In this document: positions 21,807-32,821 of the stretch, in pieces
Layout of the letters: every line of letters starts with the position of its first letter
Position numbering within the stretch: the first letter of the stretch is position 1
Assembly: GCF_000149955.1 (NCBI RefSeq)
Contig: NC_030988.1
Span: 1,946,109 to 2,010,108 of the forward strand
Direction: 5' to 3'
Length of the DNA stretch: 64,000 bases
Origin: Fusarium oxysporum f. sp. lycopersici 4287
Lineage: Eukaryota > Ascomycota > Sordariomycetes > Hypocreales > Nectriaceae
Translations under genes and position numbers: made by a program
Notes under the pieces: model-generated
What the model was told of the DNA's origin: nothing
The model's input: only the letters and a program-made list of their open reading frames with translations
Database searches by the model: none

Positions 21807-22446
21807 ATGGCGATAGCAAATGTATCCCAAGCCCCAAAGATCAGCCCAGGATCTATCCAGTCGGAGGAATGGATCCAATTGTCATTTATAATTATGTTTT
21901 TTATATCCCTTTTTATCTTTTATGCTCTTCTTATCCTATACAGGTACGTAATCTCATATTAGCAAGTATAGTCCCTCTATTTCACAAGCTAAGTATGGAA
22001 AAGCCTCGAATTGAGCAACATCAGACATAACCAGATCCGGAACCAAGAGGATGCTGAGAGCAACCTTTCAATCAGGAACATGAGCTCCGAGTCTAGCGAT
22101 TTACAACGGCTAGACCCAATAGCTCCGCCGCGGACGTACAAGCAAATAATAACAAAGACAGAGACTGCAGGCTCAGGGGAGCATTCTACCTGGCCCCGCC
22201 GGCAGGTTGTCTGGTAAGCGATTCAGATTAAGAGATGTTTCATTCTCAACTTAACCCTTCTTGTTTTATAGTGTTATATGCTTGGAAGTGATGGCAGGTA
22301 GTGATATTGTCCGTCGGTTATCGTGCGGACATGTGTTCCATTCGAGTTGCATTACTCTATGGTACCTAAGGCAACATTATACTTGCCCCTTGTGCGTATC
22401 ACGCTACATACCAGCGAACGGTACAGATATCAGAGCAGACAGCTAA
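21807..22446 (+). CDS. Membrane-anchored RING-H2 protein, copy B
   Basis: Three exons, 21807-21943, 22016-22213 and 22272-22446, encode 169 residues. The introns are GT..AG (72 and 58 nt). Residues about 25-45 form one transmembrane segment (FIIMFFISLFIFYALLILY). The middle exon has the family motif RLDPIAPPRTYKQ. The C-terminus is a RING-H2 domain: CVIC, CGHVFHSSC and CPLC give the C3H2C3 ligands. Such proteins are usually E3 ubiquitin ligases; the membrane and substrate are unknown. Exon lengths match copy D exactly and copy C closely, and all ligands are present, so the gene looks functional. Confidence 0.85.
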
Positions 22447-22569
22447 ATAGCGCAATATATTGAAACTTTTGTCTCGAGATGGCCCTTACATAAGGCATTA
22501 TACTGGTAGTCTGTAACCTAGGTGGCGCAAGTTGGATTGAGGGAATAGAATTTATATGTTATTGTGATA

Positions 22570-22921
22570 ACGTACATGATAAGCGAGTGGACCAGACAAG
22601 CCGGTGGACCAAAAATCCCTCACCCTACAACATTTCTATTTAATCAATTGATTCTCAACCATCAATCATGTCTCAATCAAATAAAGAGGCAAATATCATT
22701 CTTCCACTTCAGGCCTATCAAAACAACCCTGAATTAGGTCTCCATCGTGCAGCTGAGATCTACCAGGCCTCCTATGGCTCACTCTGGCGCCGAACCCATG
22801 GCATTTCTTCCCGATATGATATTATACCTAAGTCACGGAAACTATCTGATCTAGAGGAGCAAGCTATTATTCGGTTTATCCTCGACCTAGATTCGCGAGG
22901 ATTTCCCCCGCGACTGCGTGA
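22570..22921 (+). pseudogene. pogo-type element relic, 5' end only
   Basis: The element begins ACGTACATGATAAGCGAGTGG after a TA, which resembles the end of pogo-3 (ACGTGTTTTATAAGCGAGTG). An ATG at 22668 opens a frame matching the first 85 or so residues of the pogo-3 transposase (RKLSDLEEQAIIRFILDLDS). The frame is cut at 22922 by pogo-2. I find no continuation on the other side of pogo-2, so the rest was lost. Confidence 0.8.
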
Positions 22922-22923
22922 TA

Positions 22924-25109
22924 CCATGCAGTACCCACCTATCGGCAGCACCCACCTACCGGCAAGCAAAAAGAAAGTTTCCCCATACAAACTGCTATTT
23001 TCCAACCCCCTCACAGAGAGTCACCAAAAATAGGAATACCAAACTGATTGCTATTTTCCAGTTCGGAATTGAATGTATTTTAATATTCTCTTGGCCTCTT
23101 AACTGCGCGCCCAGAGCGCGTGCGTGCCACAGGTAACTCTTCCGCCTCCGAATTTGAGCCCTCATCCTCTTCCACTCCTCCCACCTCGATCACTTCCTCA
23201 ACAGCCTCTGTCTCTTCAGCTGCTTGATTTGGTTCAGAAATATTGTTACCACCCACTAAAGCTTCGGCTAATGTCATAAACTTCCTGTTCGGATTCGGTA
23301 TCGCCTTTCTCTTCTTGCCTCTGCTCAACCGCCCAACTTCTTCCTCTAAACTGGCTACTCTTGAGCTTAGCGAGGCGATCTTTGACTCTTGCGCTTCGAA
23401 ACCTTTCGATATCACAGAATAGCGTCTCCTAGTTGAGGGACTCTTGTTCTTCCCAAGATCTCTGATGTGACGACTGGTCTTTGGCGTATTATCAGAGTCG
23501 ACTTGTCTGTCTTTTGAGCCCTCTGATGCAGGCGTTGTTTCCTTCTTATCTGGCTGAATCTCAGGATGCATGAGCGCTTTCCGTCGTGAGATCGGCCAGT
23601 TTCCAGTCACTCTCCAACCCGAAAGGATGTTTTTCTTCGTCATACCCACTTCCCTGGCTTTGGCATAAGCCTTAATGAAGTTGACTTTGTCCACCGGGGC
23701 AGAATCAGTCAGGGCGGCCAACTTTTGGAGTTCTTTGCGGTATGTAGCCTTAGAGGCATTAAACACGCCGTTGTCAAGTGGCTGTAGACCGTGGGAGCAA
23801 TGGGCTGGCAAGTAACAACAATATACGTTGTTCAAGAAACACATAGCCATCCACTCATCCTGGATTTAGGGTCAGCGGCACTTTTGGTTCAGGAGGTTCA
23901 GGACAGGCAGATACTCACAGACACATGGCTTCGATGACCATCTAATATAATGAGCCTCGCATCGGACTCATCTTCCGGTTGTGTTTGGGGAAGATAGACC
24001 TCTCTGAGCCACTCAATTGCGATATGGTTATCTGTCCAGCCGTTGTCGGAAGTGATATAATACCAGTCGGCCACCTCCTTGAGCTCATTGATAAACCACT
24101 GTTGTTGAAGTTCTTTGCCTTTGAAGATAATCCCCGGTTTCATAAGACGGCCAGTTGCCGTGACGGCCTCCATAAAGCAAGTCCAAGTGCGGGACTGGGA
24201 GCCTTTAAGGAAGGCGTTCTTCCTGGGATCACTACTGCCGACAATCAAAGAATCCACGCCTAGATTTGCAATATATTAGGTGAATCCTTGGTCAAAACGA
24301 CAGATACTCGCCAAATCCAGCAATTATACCGCCCTCATCAACGTTAACCGTGTTCTCGGGTTTCATCCAGCCATACTCTCTCTCCCGAATATCAAAGTAC
24401 CAATTGACAACGGTCGGGTAAAGCAATCGGACCTCGACGCCTCCTGGCGTTTTCTTATCTTTGTCTTTATGGATGGATGTCGTTTCATGAACCTGGCTAG
24501 CCAATGTACACTGACAGGCTTTTCCCTTCCTTGTTGTCGTAGGAGGGCATTGACGGTGGTGCGAACTTGACTGTGAGAGGGAGCATAGCCTAAGGCCTCT
24601 TGCCGAAGTATCCATGCGACTAATCTACACTCCTCAGGTTTGGATGGCAGCTGGGCAGGTTGTGTGACCTTTGACCTAGACGGTAAGCCCCTTAATCGGT
24701 CCCCAAGAGTCGACCGAGGGATCTCACGTTTCTGGGCGGGTTTATTCTGCGAGAGGCCGTTATCTGTGACATCTAACATTGCTTCAGCAACTTCATCCTC
24801 TGTATAAGACACGCGTGGCATTTTTAAAGCGAGTATTAGGGGCTGGCGTCGGGAACATTAGAAGGAGCGTCGGAGAGGCTGGGTGTCAAAGGAGATGTTT
24901 TGACAAATTTTACATTAGTCCCGTGCGACCATGCTGCATACATAATCAAAAAGGCAATGTGATTATATCAGACTAAACGAATTCCCCAATACAACAGAAA
25001 TTATTCTATGCTAATAGCTTCAATTGTGGTCAAATATTGTGTAAGTGAAATTGGGCATTTTGTGTGGGGAAACTTTTTTTTTGCATGCCGGTAGGTGTGT
25101 ACTGCATGG
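22924..25109 (-). mobile_element. pogo-2 (Fot1/pogo type) element
   Basis: 2186 bp, flanked by TA at 22922-22923 and 25110-25111. The inverted ends start CCATGCAGTAC, then CACCTA and a shared CCTACCGGCA..GCAAAAA..AAAGTTTCCCC block; the left end has an extra CGGCAGCACC insertion. It is inserted into the transposase frame of another pogo-type relic. A decayed relative lies at about 34370-35673. Confidence 0.88.
23080..24821 (-). pseudogene. pogo-2 transposase with one frameshift
   Basis: Exon 1 starts at 24821 (MPRVSYTEDEVAEAML) with helix-turn-helix and CENP-B-like DNA-binding parts (HWLARFMKRHP). A base is missing in the GGG run at 24416-24418, after which the frame resumes as VVNWYFDIREREYGW and NVDEGGIIAGFG. 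An intron with a GC donor (GCGAGT..CTAG, about 24313-24262) precedes VDSLIVGSS. A second intron, 23918-23860, is GT..AG. The DDE residues are in NVDEGG, IILDGHRSH and LQPLDNGVFN. The C-terminus is acidic, then basic. Apart from the one-base loss the gene is well kept, so it was active recently. Confidence 0.87.
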
Positions 25110-25111
25110 TA

Positions 25112-25215
25112 ATTCCAGTCGCCGCCTCTTATGTTCTGCACTTACATAGTAAGCTATAACCTGGCTGCTAATTGTAAGAAGATGCTTATTTACTTGGGAA
25201 GGCTTAGAGGAAAGA
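25112..25215. other. Junction between pogo-2 and hAT-2
   Basis: About 100 bp separate the two elements. It does not continue the broken transposase at 22921 in any frame that I can read, so a deletion or rearrangement probably occurred here. Confidence 0.35.
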
Positions 25216-25649
25216 CAGCGCTGCCCACAAATCAAATCCAATCAAACAAACTGCCAAACAAATCAATCAAATATGCCATAATCTTATTTCAAATCAAACA
25301 AATAGAGATGCCTCGATTTGACATGACATTTGATATATTTGATACAGGATATGAGGTTGGCGATATGATCTATCGGGCTGGGGGAACGCGTCCTTGCAGC
25401 CTACCCGGAACCGGCTTAATGCTAAAAGCTGGCGAGCTGATCTGACCAATCATAGTCGCTACTTAGATCCTCTATTAGTGGTCTACCCTCGGCAGGACCT
25501 TATCATCGGCCGAGGAGAAAGTAGCCTCTTAACTTTTCTGTCTGTCACCCCCACAGCATCAAACCGCGTCGGTGCCAGTTTGTTTACTTCTCGCCCACGC
25601 GTGCTATTCCTATCGATCGACGCGTAACCTGGTGAAATTTAACGACATC

Positions 25650-28386
25650 ATGCTTCCTTCTCCACCCTCCGCCTTTGCTCTCCTCCGATCACCGAGAAAT
25701 TTGGCGATCCAATTTGAGCTAGCGACGCAGACGCCATCGCCAGATCACCCTACCGTTGCGGATCTTCCACAAGCAGTATGGAGGAACAAACGATATGTTT
25801 TAGACGAGCCCCTTTCTCGGAAAGGCTCGAAGGGCCGGAAGAGCTGGATCAAGCGCCACGGATTTTTTGTCGTTGAGATCGACACCAACAACAGTCCGTT
25901 AAGCCCTTACTGGGCCTGCCGTTTGTGCGACGCAAAAGGGTCAGCCTGAGTTCTTCGCCGCTGCTGCTACGAGTTCGGCAGCTGACCATCTCCGCAGGTA
26001 TGAGAATGTGACATGGCGAGCTTAAGCATCATTGACCACGCGTAGGTTCCACAGGATCTTCGAGAGCAGTCAAGGCGCCGACACAGACCCGTCAACCGAT
26101 GAGACTGAACGGCCTAAGCGACGGCGCTTGCAGTACAGCGCCGTGCCGCGTGCTAGAGTCGCGATGATCCGAGAACTGAGCCTGGGACTTCTGATCAATA
26201 CCAATGTTCCCTTTTCTTTCTTTAGCGATACGTTCTTTCAGCAGCTCGCCTGGCAACTTGACCCTCATCTATCTGATCAGATATCATGGAGCCGGCAATC
26301 GATGAGCCGCTTGTTGGATGACATGTACAAGACCAAGAAGGACAGGGTCAAGCAGGAGCTCTCGGATGCCCTTAGCAAAATTCATCTGAGGTTCGACCTG
26401 TGGACATCACCGAATCGACACGCTGTCATGGCAGTCATGGCTCATTTTCTTGACCGCCAGGGGAAGCACCAGTCGCGCCTACTGGCACTCCGACGCCAGC
26501 TCGGGTGTCATAGCGGAGAGAATCTCGCGGTGACACTTGGGCAGGTTGTGCGTGAGTGGAAGATAGAGGATCGAGTTGGAACAGTGATCTCGGACAACGC
26601 ATCTTCCAACGACACCTGTCTTCTGAACTTCTACGGAGATCTCGATGCAGAAATGAGCTTGGTGGACATCCGCGCTAGGCGTATGCGCTGCTATGGACGC
26701 ATCTTGAACCTGGTTGCTCGCGCCTTCCTGTACGGCGAAGATCTTGAGGCTTTCGAGGCTGTATTGTTTATATTGCGCAGTGTGTGCTGGGTGAAAGTAT
26801 ATTTTATACAACTTGGTTATTTATTATTAAGATGAGAGCTCTTCTCGGCTTTATATCTCTAGATAGTTTCATCTAGGACTTTGAACTTTAAATCTAGGAC
26901 TTTCAGACTAATAGTCTGAATCCTGAAGATAAGGGGGATTCCCAGATTTTCCAACAGGCTGAATCTCAGGTCTTCAACTTCCTTGGTCGCCACGAGGATG
27001 ATCTACGACACTGGAGAAAGAAAAGGCTGGTAGGAAAGCTCCACAATGTTGTCAAGTTTATCAGGTCACCTCCTCAGAGGAGCGAGCTCTTTAAGAAGAT
27101 CTCGCGCGAGAATGACGAAGCACAAGAATATCTCTTGGCGGGCGAGTCGACGGCGGAGCTAGAGGTCGTCATGAACAACGACACGAGATGGAACTCCACT
27201 TATCTCAGATCTTTCGAGCGCTCGTCAAGCAGGGAGACATTAGGGCGTTCTTGGTTCATCCAGAGGTGGAGAAATGGCTGCCCGAGGCCGACATGTTGAA
27301 GGGAGATGACTGGAGACTCTTGGCAGAGATCAAACATATCCTTGAGCCATTCTATCTGCAAACTATGAGAACGCAGGGCTGGGGTAGCGAGGGAGGTGAT
27401 GACAGGCATGGAGTACTTGCTGGAACACCTGGAGGATCGGAAGTTGTTCCATCATGTTGTCCCAGACAACGCAGTGGGAGAGATTACAGATTCTCAAGTC
27501 GAACCGGCCCGAGGGCGACCGGATCGAAATCGGCAGCTTCCTGCTAGGTTTAGAGATTGCGAGATGGATATGCATCCACGAAAGTCAATGGAAAGCTCCT
27601 TGCCAGGTCGTGGGTCGGGACAATGCGATGATGGACCAGGCAAGTCATCAGGATCATCGGGAATCGATGACATGGGGAAGGATCACTGACGCTATCTGAG
27701 ACTGTCCATCATAACCGCCTGGCAGAAACTTAATGAGTACTACACTAAGCTTGGAGAGTCACCGTTGTTCGCCGCATCCATTATCCTCAACCCGTCACTC
27801 GGCATGAGCTATCTGGAGGTGAACTGGGCGTCAGAGGAGCAGCTTGTGTGGGTAAGGGATGCCAAGATTGGACTGTCTGACTACCTCGACCGCTGGTACC
27901 GCTGCAGTCGGCCGGTGGATGAGTAGCAGAAGGCGATTGTGGAGAGAGCGGCATTCCCAATTGTACCACGAAAGACATCTGAAGCTAGTGTGTTTAGGCA
28001 ATGGGCTAAAAGCAGGACAGCGAAGACTACGGCGATGGAGTAGCGAGCTGGAGCGATATCTGCGGCTAGAGCCACAAGAAACTGAGGATCCAATTGAATG
28101 GTGGATGGGTCGGCGGGGGCAGTTTCCCATGGTCAGCCAGCTGGCTCTCGATATACTTGCGATACCGGCGATGGCGACTGATTGTGAGAGGTCATTCAGC
28201 CTGGCCAAGCTGACGTTGACGTCGCAGAGGCTCTCAATGGCGACGGAAACATTGGAGAAGTTACAATGCCTCAAGAACTGGGTTAGGCATGGCGTGGTGA
28301 AGCTAGGGGCGACAGCGGGTGGGAGGGATGAACTCCAGTGGGAGATTGGAAATAGTAGTATGGAGAGCACAGATGTTGAGATTTGA
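25650..28386 (+). pseudogene. hAT-2 transposase, frameshifted
   Basis: The first part (25650-25949) carries a BED-finger beginning (WIKRHGFFVV, WACRLC). The central catalytic part runs from about 26035 (FDLWTSPNRHAVMAV, ISDNASSND) and is interrupted by a solo LTR at 26762-26956. Removing the LTR and one GGCTG restores the frame FEAESQVFNFLGRHED. The sequence continues to NNDTRWNSTYL near 27180, where the frame shifts, and again near 27395. The C-terminal dimerisation region is clear at 28090-28320 (LALDILAIPAMATDCERSFS, LKNWVRHG). There are at least three frame changes plus stops, so it is non-functional. Confidence 0.85.
26762..26956 (-). repeat. Solo LTR of the Copia-1 family in hAT-2
   Basis: A 195-bp relative of the Copia-1 LTR, with the first TG changed to TA and about a dozen differences. 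The 5-bp target duplication GGCTG is exact (26757-26761 and 26957-26961). It inserted into the hAT-2 transposase coding region. It reads in the same direction as Copia-1a. Confidence 0.93.
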
Positions 28387-28498
28387 AATGTTTGAAATAT
28401 TTGATCAAGTATTTCAAACAACACATCCAGTACCGGAGGCTGTCAAATATCTTAAATATGATCCCGGATTTGATTTGTTTGATTTGTGGGCAGCGCTG

Positions 28499-29118
28499 AT
28501 CAGTGGTGGTGTTTCTTCGTCCGATTCTCCCATCGCGCTACCCTCCCCATTCTGGCCCTCATTTTCGTCATGCTTAAACCTTTCGTCCTCTTCGTCTTCT
28601 TTTTCTTCTTCATCCATATCACCAGCTTCAGAATCGCCAGACTTCATCATGACAATGCTTTCAATCGCTCAAGGTGTTGTGCTCACAGTGTTCCCCTTAA
28701 TCAGCTCTCTCTTCACCGAAGTCAGCTTTAACGTCGACTCCATCGGGTGACTTGATAGATTACCAAAACCCCTCGGTCAAAGCATTAGCCTGTTTCCAAA
28801 GCTCATGGCTCCACAATGCTGATATCAAACTAGCAAAACCCCAGATAATACAGTAGGCAGTGGTAATATTGTTCAGTAACCCCAGCATACCCGTCTGACA
28901 AGCAGTTTTGATAGCTGTATCAAAAACTAGCACCATCAGCCATTATATCTTGTTACTCACAGAGAACTCAGCGACATATGATAATGATCTGACATAAGGA
29001 GTGCCTCGAGCGTGACTTCGGACCCCTGGAAACAGCTCGTTAGGGTCCCTGATGGAATCCACTGCGGGACATGGCGTGCGCTCTAGTGCTTTGATTATAC
29101 TTGAAATGATATTGCTTT
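28499..29118. other. Spacer with an acidic open frame
   Basis: On the minus strand, about 28650-28499 reads an acidic stretch (EAGDMDEEEKEDEEDERFKH) that runs into the hAT-2 end. It could be the tail of a gene cut by hAT-2, but the upstream frame has a stop near 28670 and I cannot assign it. The rest up to 29118 holds nothing I recognise. Confidence 0.3.
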
Positions 29119-30159
29119 CTAGTCAAGCTTTCTTCTGAAATCCACCTCGAAGTTGACGCCTGAGTTATCATCCCAATTTTCCTGACCATTGACGATATAT
29201 CGCACACAAAAGAACAAAGGGCTCGAGTCAAGCTCATCCGCATCAAATAGCCTAATGCCAACAACAAATTTGTAGTAATTTTGCCCACTCCTAGAGATTG
29301 GCGCACGATAATACTGCGCTGAGGTTTCGGAGACCGTCTTCCAATAATCTCGCGTAAAACGACAAATGATTGAATTTTCAAAGTCCAAGCTGGCTGCCAC
29401 GATAAGGACATAGAGAGTCATGCGACGGCTAGAAAAATAGACTCTTTGGACTCTGACATCCATCGACTTTCGGGTCGAATCCTCATCGGGGAAGTTAGAT
29501 GTAAAGATTTCCCATTGAGGCGACGGGGCTACTTGCTGGTTGATTATCCTTTCATCCAAGAGTGGATCTATGCTCACAAATGATGAACTAGTGTCGATTG
29601 TCAGTGGTTTGTCGGTGTTTGAAAAGTAGCGTACATGCTCCAAATCGGGGCCAAAATGAACAGTCTTGAACGAAGGCTGCTTTTCGGCACTACGACGATG
29701 ACCGAATACATGCAGAGCCGGACGTGACTGTTGCTGTATCCTTTCTCCCCCTCTTTGGACGTGGCCTCCATCGGTTGTAACAATCGCCGTGTAACTGGGC
29801 GTTGTCGCAGAGGAAGCGCAGTTCAGTCCTCCAGTGTGTTGTTGATTCATTGTGGCCCTTCCGTTTGCAGTACAATTGGGATGCCCATGTTGAGGGTCGC
29901 CCTGGGGCTTCTTTTTCGAAGTGGCTTGTGATGGCAGGGTATTCAATCGCAAAATCCGCCTGGCGCATTCTTGCAAGCCTTTGGAAGTCTTGAAATCCTT
30001 GCCAAATGATTGGAAGATACTATTATCTTTGGAGTTATGTAAAGTTGAATCTCTTGGAGTGACCGAACAAATGGACGTCACACCACGATATTGTTGGGTT
30101 GGATTACGCGATCGTAGTGGCATTACCGGGGCACTTATGGCTTCTGATCTTGCCTCCAT
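29119..30159 (-). CDS. CBM21 protein, PP1-targeting subunit type
   Basis: 346 residues in one exon. Residues 165-169 (KTVHF) form an RVxF-type docking motif for protein phosphatase 1. It is followed by the conserved GPDLEHVRYF and a CBM21 domain at about 220-343 (QWEIFTSNFP, VQRVYFSS, SIICRFTRDYWKTV, NGQENWDDNSGVNFEVDF). CBM21 with RVxF is the make-up of glycogen-targeting regulatory subunits such as yeast Gac1, which bring PP1 to glycogen. Fungal members are often longer, and the N-terminal 150 residues here are low in recognisable content. A paralogue lies at 62413-63222. The chosen ATG is the first in frame; later Mets are possible. Confidence 0.87.
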   Translation of the reverse strand: MEARSEAISAPVMPLRSRNPTQQYRGVTSICSVTPRDSTLHNSKDNSIFQSFGKDFKTSKGLQECARRILRLNTLPSQATSKKKPQGDPQHGHPNCTANGRATMNQQHTGGLNCASSATTPSYTAIVTTDGGHVQRGGERIQQQSRPALHVFGHRRSAEKQPSFKTVHFGPDLEHVRYFSNTDKPLTIDTSSSFVSIDPLLDERIINQQVAPSPQWEIFTSNFPDEDSTRKSMDVRVQRVYFSSRRMTLYVLIVAASLDFENSIICRFTRDYWKTVSETSAQYYRAPISRSGQNYYKFVVGIRLFDADELDSSPLFFCVRYIVNGQENWDDNSGVNFEVDFRRKLD

Positions 30160-30914
30160 GTGTCTGCGTGCGAGCGGGGGTCAGGTGTCGACGGAATGCA
30201 AGCAGAAACAGCAGGAAACTGGTTGGAGACTGGTTGAGAGCCCGCGCTTGGGGCGTCCTTTTCGTATGTAATCTGGGAGAAATAGATGTCGAAGAGCTGT
30301 ATTTTACGTGTGGTATGATATATGAGGCGAACGATTGCAATGCGTGATTTTCCGCTGGACAACACAGCAAGAAGCTGGCGTAGATAAAAGCATCCTGACA
30401 GGTGGAGGTTTAGTAGATTAGGTTATGATGGGGGAGGAGGGATTTGTGTTACATGTTGAAGGTGTGATTGGTGATTCAATGTTGACTTTTGTTTATGACG
30501 AATATGGCCGTGGGTTCATGGGTCATCCAAGATATGGTGACACTGGTGCCAGTGCGGGGAGTGACATGTGAGAAAAACCAATGACTCCGAGCATATCGCT
30601 CTTCCTATGCCTCAGAGGACCTAAATTGTACCATCATAGTTTTCAAAATCATGATACGACAAGGAAGTTGTCTCAAAAGTAACATGTGAAATCACCACAC
30701 CGCAGGCGGCTCAAATCATGAATACGTCATTGCAGTCAGTATTGTCCAATAGTAATTGAACTTTCCTAACATATACTCCAGCCAGACACGTGAGATGCCA
30801 CAAGAAGTTAGAAAGGGTGACGTTGACGTACCATCATCAAAGCCTCAATTCTGGTACTGACAGCGGGGTCGGTCGAATTAAAATGCCTCAAACGAGAGGT
30901 ACTTTACTGCCTAC
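30160..30914. promoter_or_regulatory. Upstream region of the CBM21 gene
   Basis: This non-coding stretch is 5' of the CBM21 gene, so its promoter is expected here. I see no second gene; the short open frames over 30099-30370 overlap the gene start on the wrong strand or lack any motif. Confidence 0.35.
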
Positions 30915-31450
30915 CTAACTTCTATTTATGATAGGAGTACTAGCAATTCCCGTAGCTACAAAGAGGAACCATGCACACGCTACACCAATAATCAGTCTGT
31001 CCCCTTCTTCCATTGCCGTCACTCTCCCCAAGGGGCCCTCTTTTTGGCTTTTTGACCTCACTTGGCCTTGTCGAAGGCCCTGACATGCAAAGTAGTCCAA
31101 CCTCATGTGCCGGCAGACAAGGGGCTCTTTTTGCTATATTTTAGGGTCGGATTCGCCCCCTTCGCGATACCTCTTCCTTGACTGACTTTCTTGATATATG
31201 TTGAATCAGGCGTTGTAAATGCACTCTCGCCTCTTCCCATGAATCATATACCCCTTCCCGTTTGGCTGGGGCCTGTGTAGTTAAGCAATATAGCTATTGA
31301 TAAGGGCCACATCAAGAAGAAGGTCCAACAATGTGCCTGCCAAGGGCCGCAGCGGAGGGAATGATCATAGGCATAATATGACCTCAACTGGCCACCTCGA
31401 TCAACATGGTTCATTTCGTCGTTATAAGCGGCAGCAACTGTCGGGGATTT
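30915..31450 (-). pseudogene. piggyBac transposase relic
   Basis: The minus strand keeps pieces of the piggyBac C-terminal half. YFACQGLRQGQVRSKSQKEG matches LACKGFRQGQPRPFKKRSKK of the copy at 45628. A further frame gives a C-x2-C and Cys pattern like its zinc-binding tail, with a stop. Upstream, 31300-31440 is similar at the DNA level to 46020-46200. There are multiple frame changes and no visible ends. Confidence 0.75.
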
Positions 31451-31725
31451 TATTACCTTAACAGCTTCGTCACCAAAAAAAAGCGCTGTATCGGCTTGGC
31501 CTCTGACTTCTTAGAAGACGGCCTCTTTCTCTTTCGATCAACTCGATGGTCGCCCGTGAACACAGTAGAGTCAAGCGAGAGTTGCATAGAATAGAATCAG
31601 GCGAGAAGTATGTGGAATCAGATTCACAACCCCAAAGTATGGTCCACGTTTCATATCCAGTCGCATGAACCTAGTGGTAATATGTGGCAGTTCCCCTACT
31701 TGTAGTAAATTTTCAGCTGGCCTGA

Positions 31726-32821
31726 CTACGCAACAAAGCCTTCAAAGTAAGGGTGGTTGCAGGCCTGTTTGGCCGAAATGCGTCCAGCCGGATTGTAGAT
31801 CAGCGTCATATCGAGAAGTTCGAGCCCTGCTTTGTTGAGGTTATTGCAGAGAGCCTGATCGTAGTTACGTTGCCACTTAGGAAACGAGGACTTGAAATCA
31901 CGGTACGAGGTAACTCCAGGCCAAACGTCTTCCGTAGGAGTACCCAATGTGCTAGGGGATCAACGTCAGACTTCTCACCCACAGCATATGCAAGGGCGAT
32001 AAACTTACCGGAAGATTTTAAAGATCTTATCAATCTCAGAGTCACCAGGAAATAGCGGCTTTCGAACGCACATCTCTGCAAAGATACAGCCGACAGACCA
32101 CATATCAACACCCGTCGAGTATTGTTTTGCGCCCAGTAGAAGTTCAGGTGCTCGGTACCAGAGCGTCACGACATCATGAGTGTATGGGCGCAGAGGCACA
32201 CCAAACGCTCGTGCCAACCCAAATTCGGCTAACTTGAGATTTCCTTCCTTGTCGATGAGGAGATTAGCGGGCTTCAGATCTCGGTGCAAGATACGGTGGG
32301 AGTGGCAGTAATTAACGCCAGCACAAAGCTGGTACATGAATTTTCTGACCACCGTGTCGTTCATGCCTAATTGCATGAGGTATGCCGATGACCCCTCCGG
32401 AAGCACCTTGCTTCGTCCACCGTCACTGACCGGTAAGGTCTCCATGTACCTTTTCAGGTCGATATCAAGGAATTCGAAAACGAGGTAAAGATTGTGGTAA
32501 TCAGCGTGAACGATGTTCAGAAGACGCAAGATGTTAGGGTGCTGCAGTTCCTTGAGGAGAGAAATCTCCCGGATGGAAGTGCTCGGTACACCCTCATCCT
32601 CGGCTTCGAGACGGATTTTTTTCAATGCTACAATTCGTTCCCCATTGGCAAGGTCACGGGCCTTGTAAATGGCACCGCAGGCACCTGGTAGATTTAATTA
32701 GTCCGGCAATTAAATAGGAATATACTAAAAAATACCATGGCTGCATAAATGTGGCCAGGGCCCCAGAGCGAGGGTCAGACGTACCTTGGCCAATTTTCTC
32801 CAACTTCTGGTAATTATCCAT
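31726..32821 (-). CDS. CDK1-like kinase lacking key residues
   Basis: Three exons (32821-32785, 32684-32009, 31951-31726) encode 312 residues; both introns are GT..AG. The frame matches fungal CDK1/Cdc28 throughout: [18 protein letters not shown] (PSTAIRE in CDK1) at 46-52, HRDLKPAN at 146-153, [14 protein letters not shown] with activation-loop Thr181, [12 protein letters not shown], and [17 protein letters not shown]1 drives the cell cycle with cyclins in the nucleus and is inhibited by phosphorylation of Thr14 and Tyr15. Here those residues are Ala14 and Cys15, so that control is absent. The metal-binding DFG Asp is Glu166 (AEFG), and the usual HRDLKPQN Gln is Ala. Lys34 and Asp148 remain. 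It is probably a second, divergent CDK, weak or inactive as a kinase; that is inferred. Confidence 0.9.

Larger units (their letters stand above)
20360..22569 (+). repeat. Segmental duplication, copy 1, right part
   Basis: Collinear with about 49555-51940. It holds the small conserved gene (20603-20770), an intergenic part and the RING-H2 gene (21807-22446). Copy 2 has an extra solo LTR (50454-50643) that is absent here. The duplicated unit is cut at 22570 by a pogo-type relic. Confidence 0.88.
25216..28498 (+). mobile_element. hAT-2 element, decayed
   Basis: The inverted ends start CAGCGCTGCCCACAAATCAAA at 25216 and, reversed, at 28498, followed by subterminal ATCAAA/TTTGAT-rich repeats typical of hAT ends. 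The interior is a hAT transposase with frameshifts, interrupted by a solo LTR. The 8-bp flanks (AGGAAAGA and ATCAGTGG) do not match, so one side has been rearranged since insertion. Confidence 0.82.
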
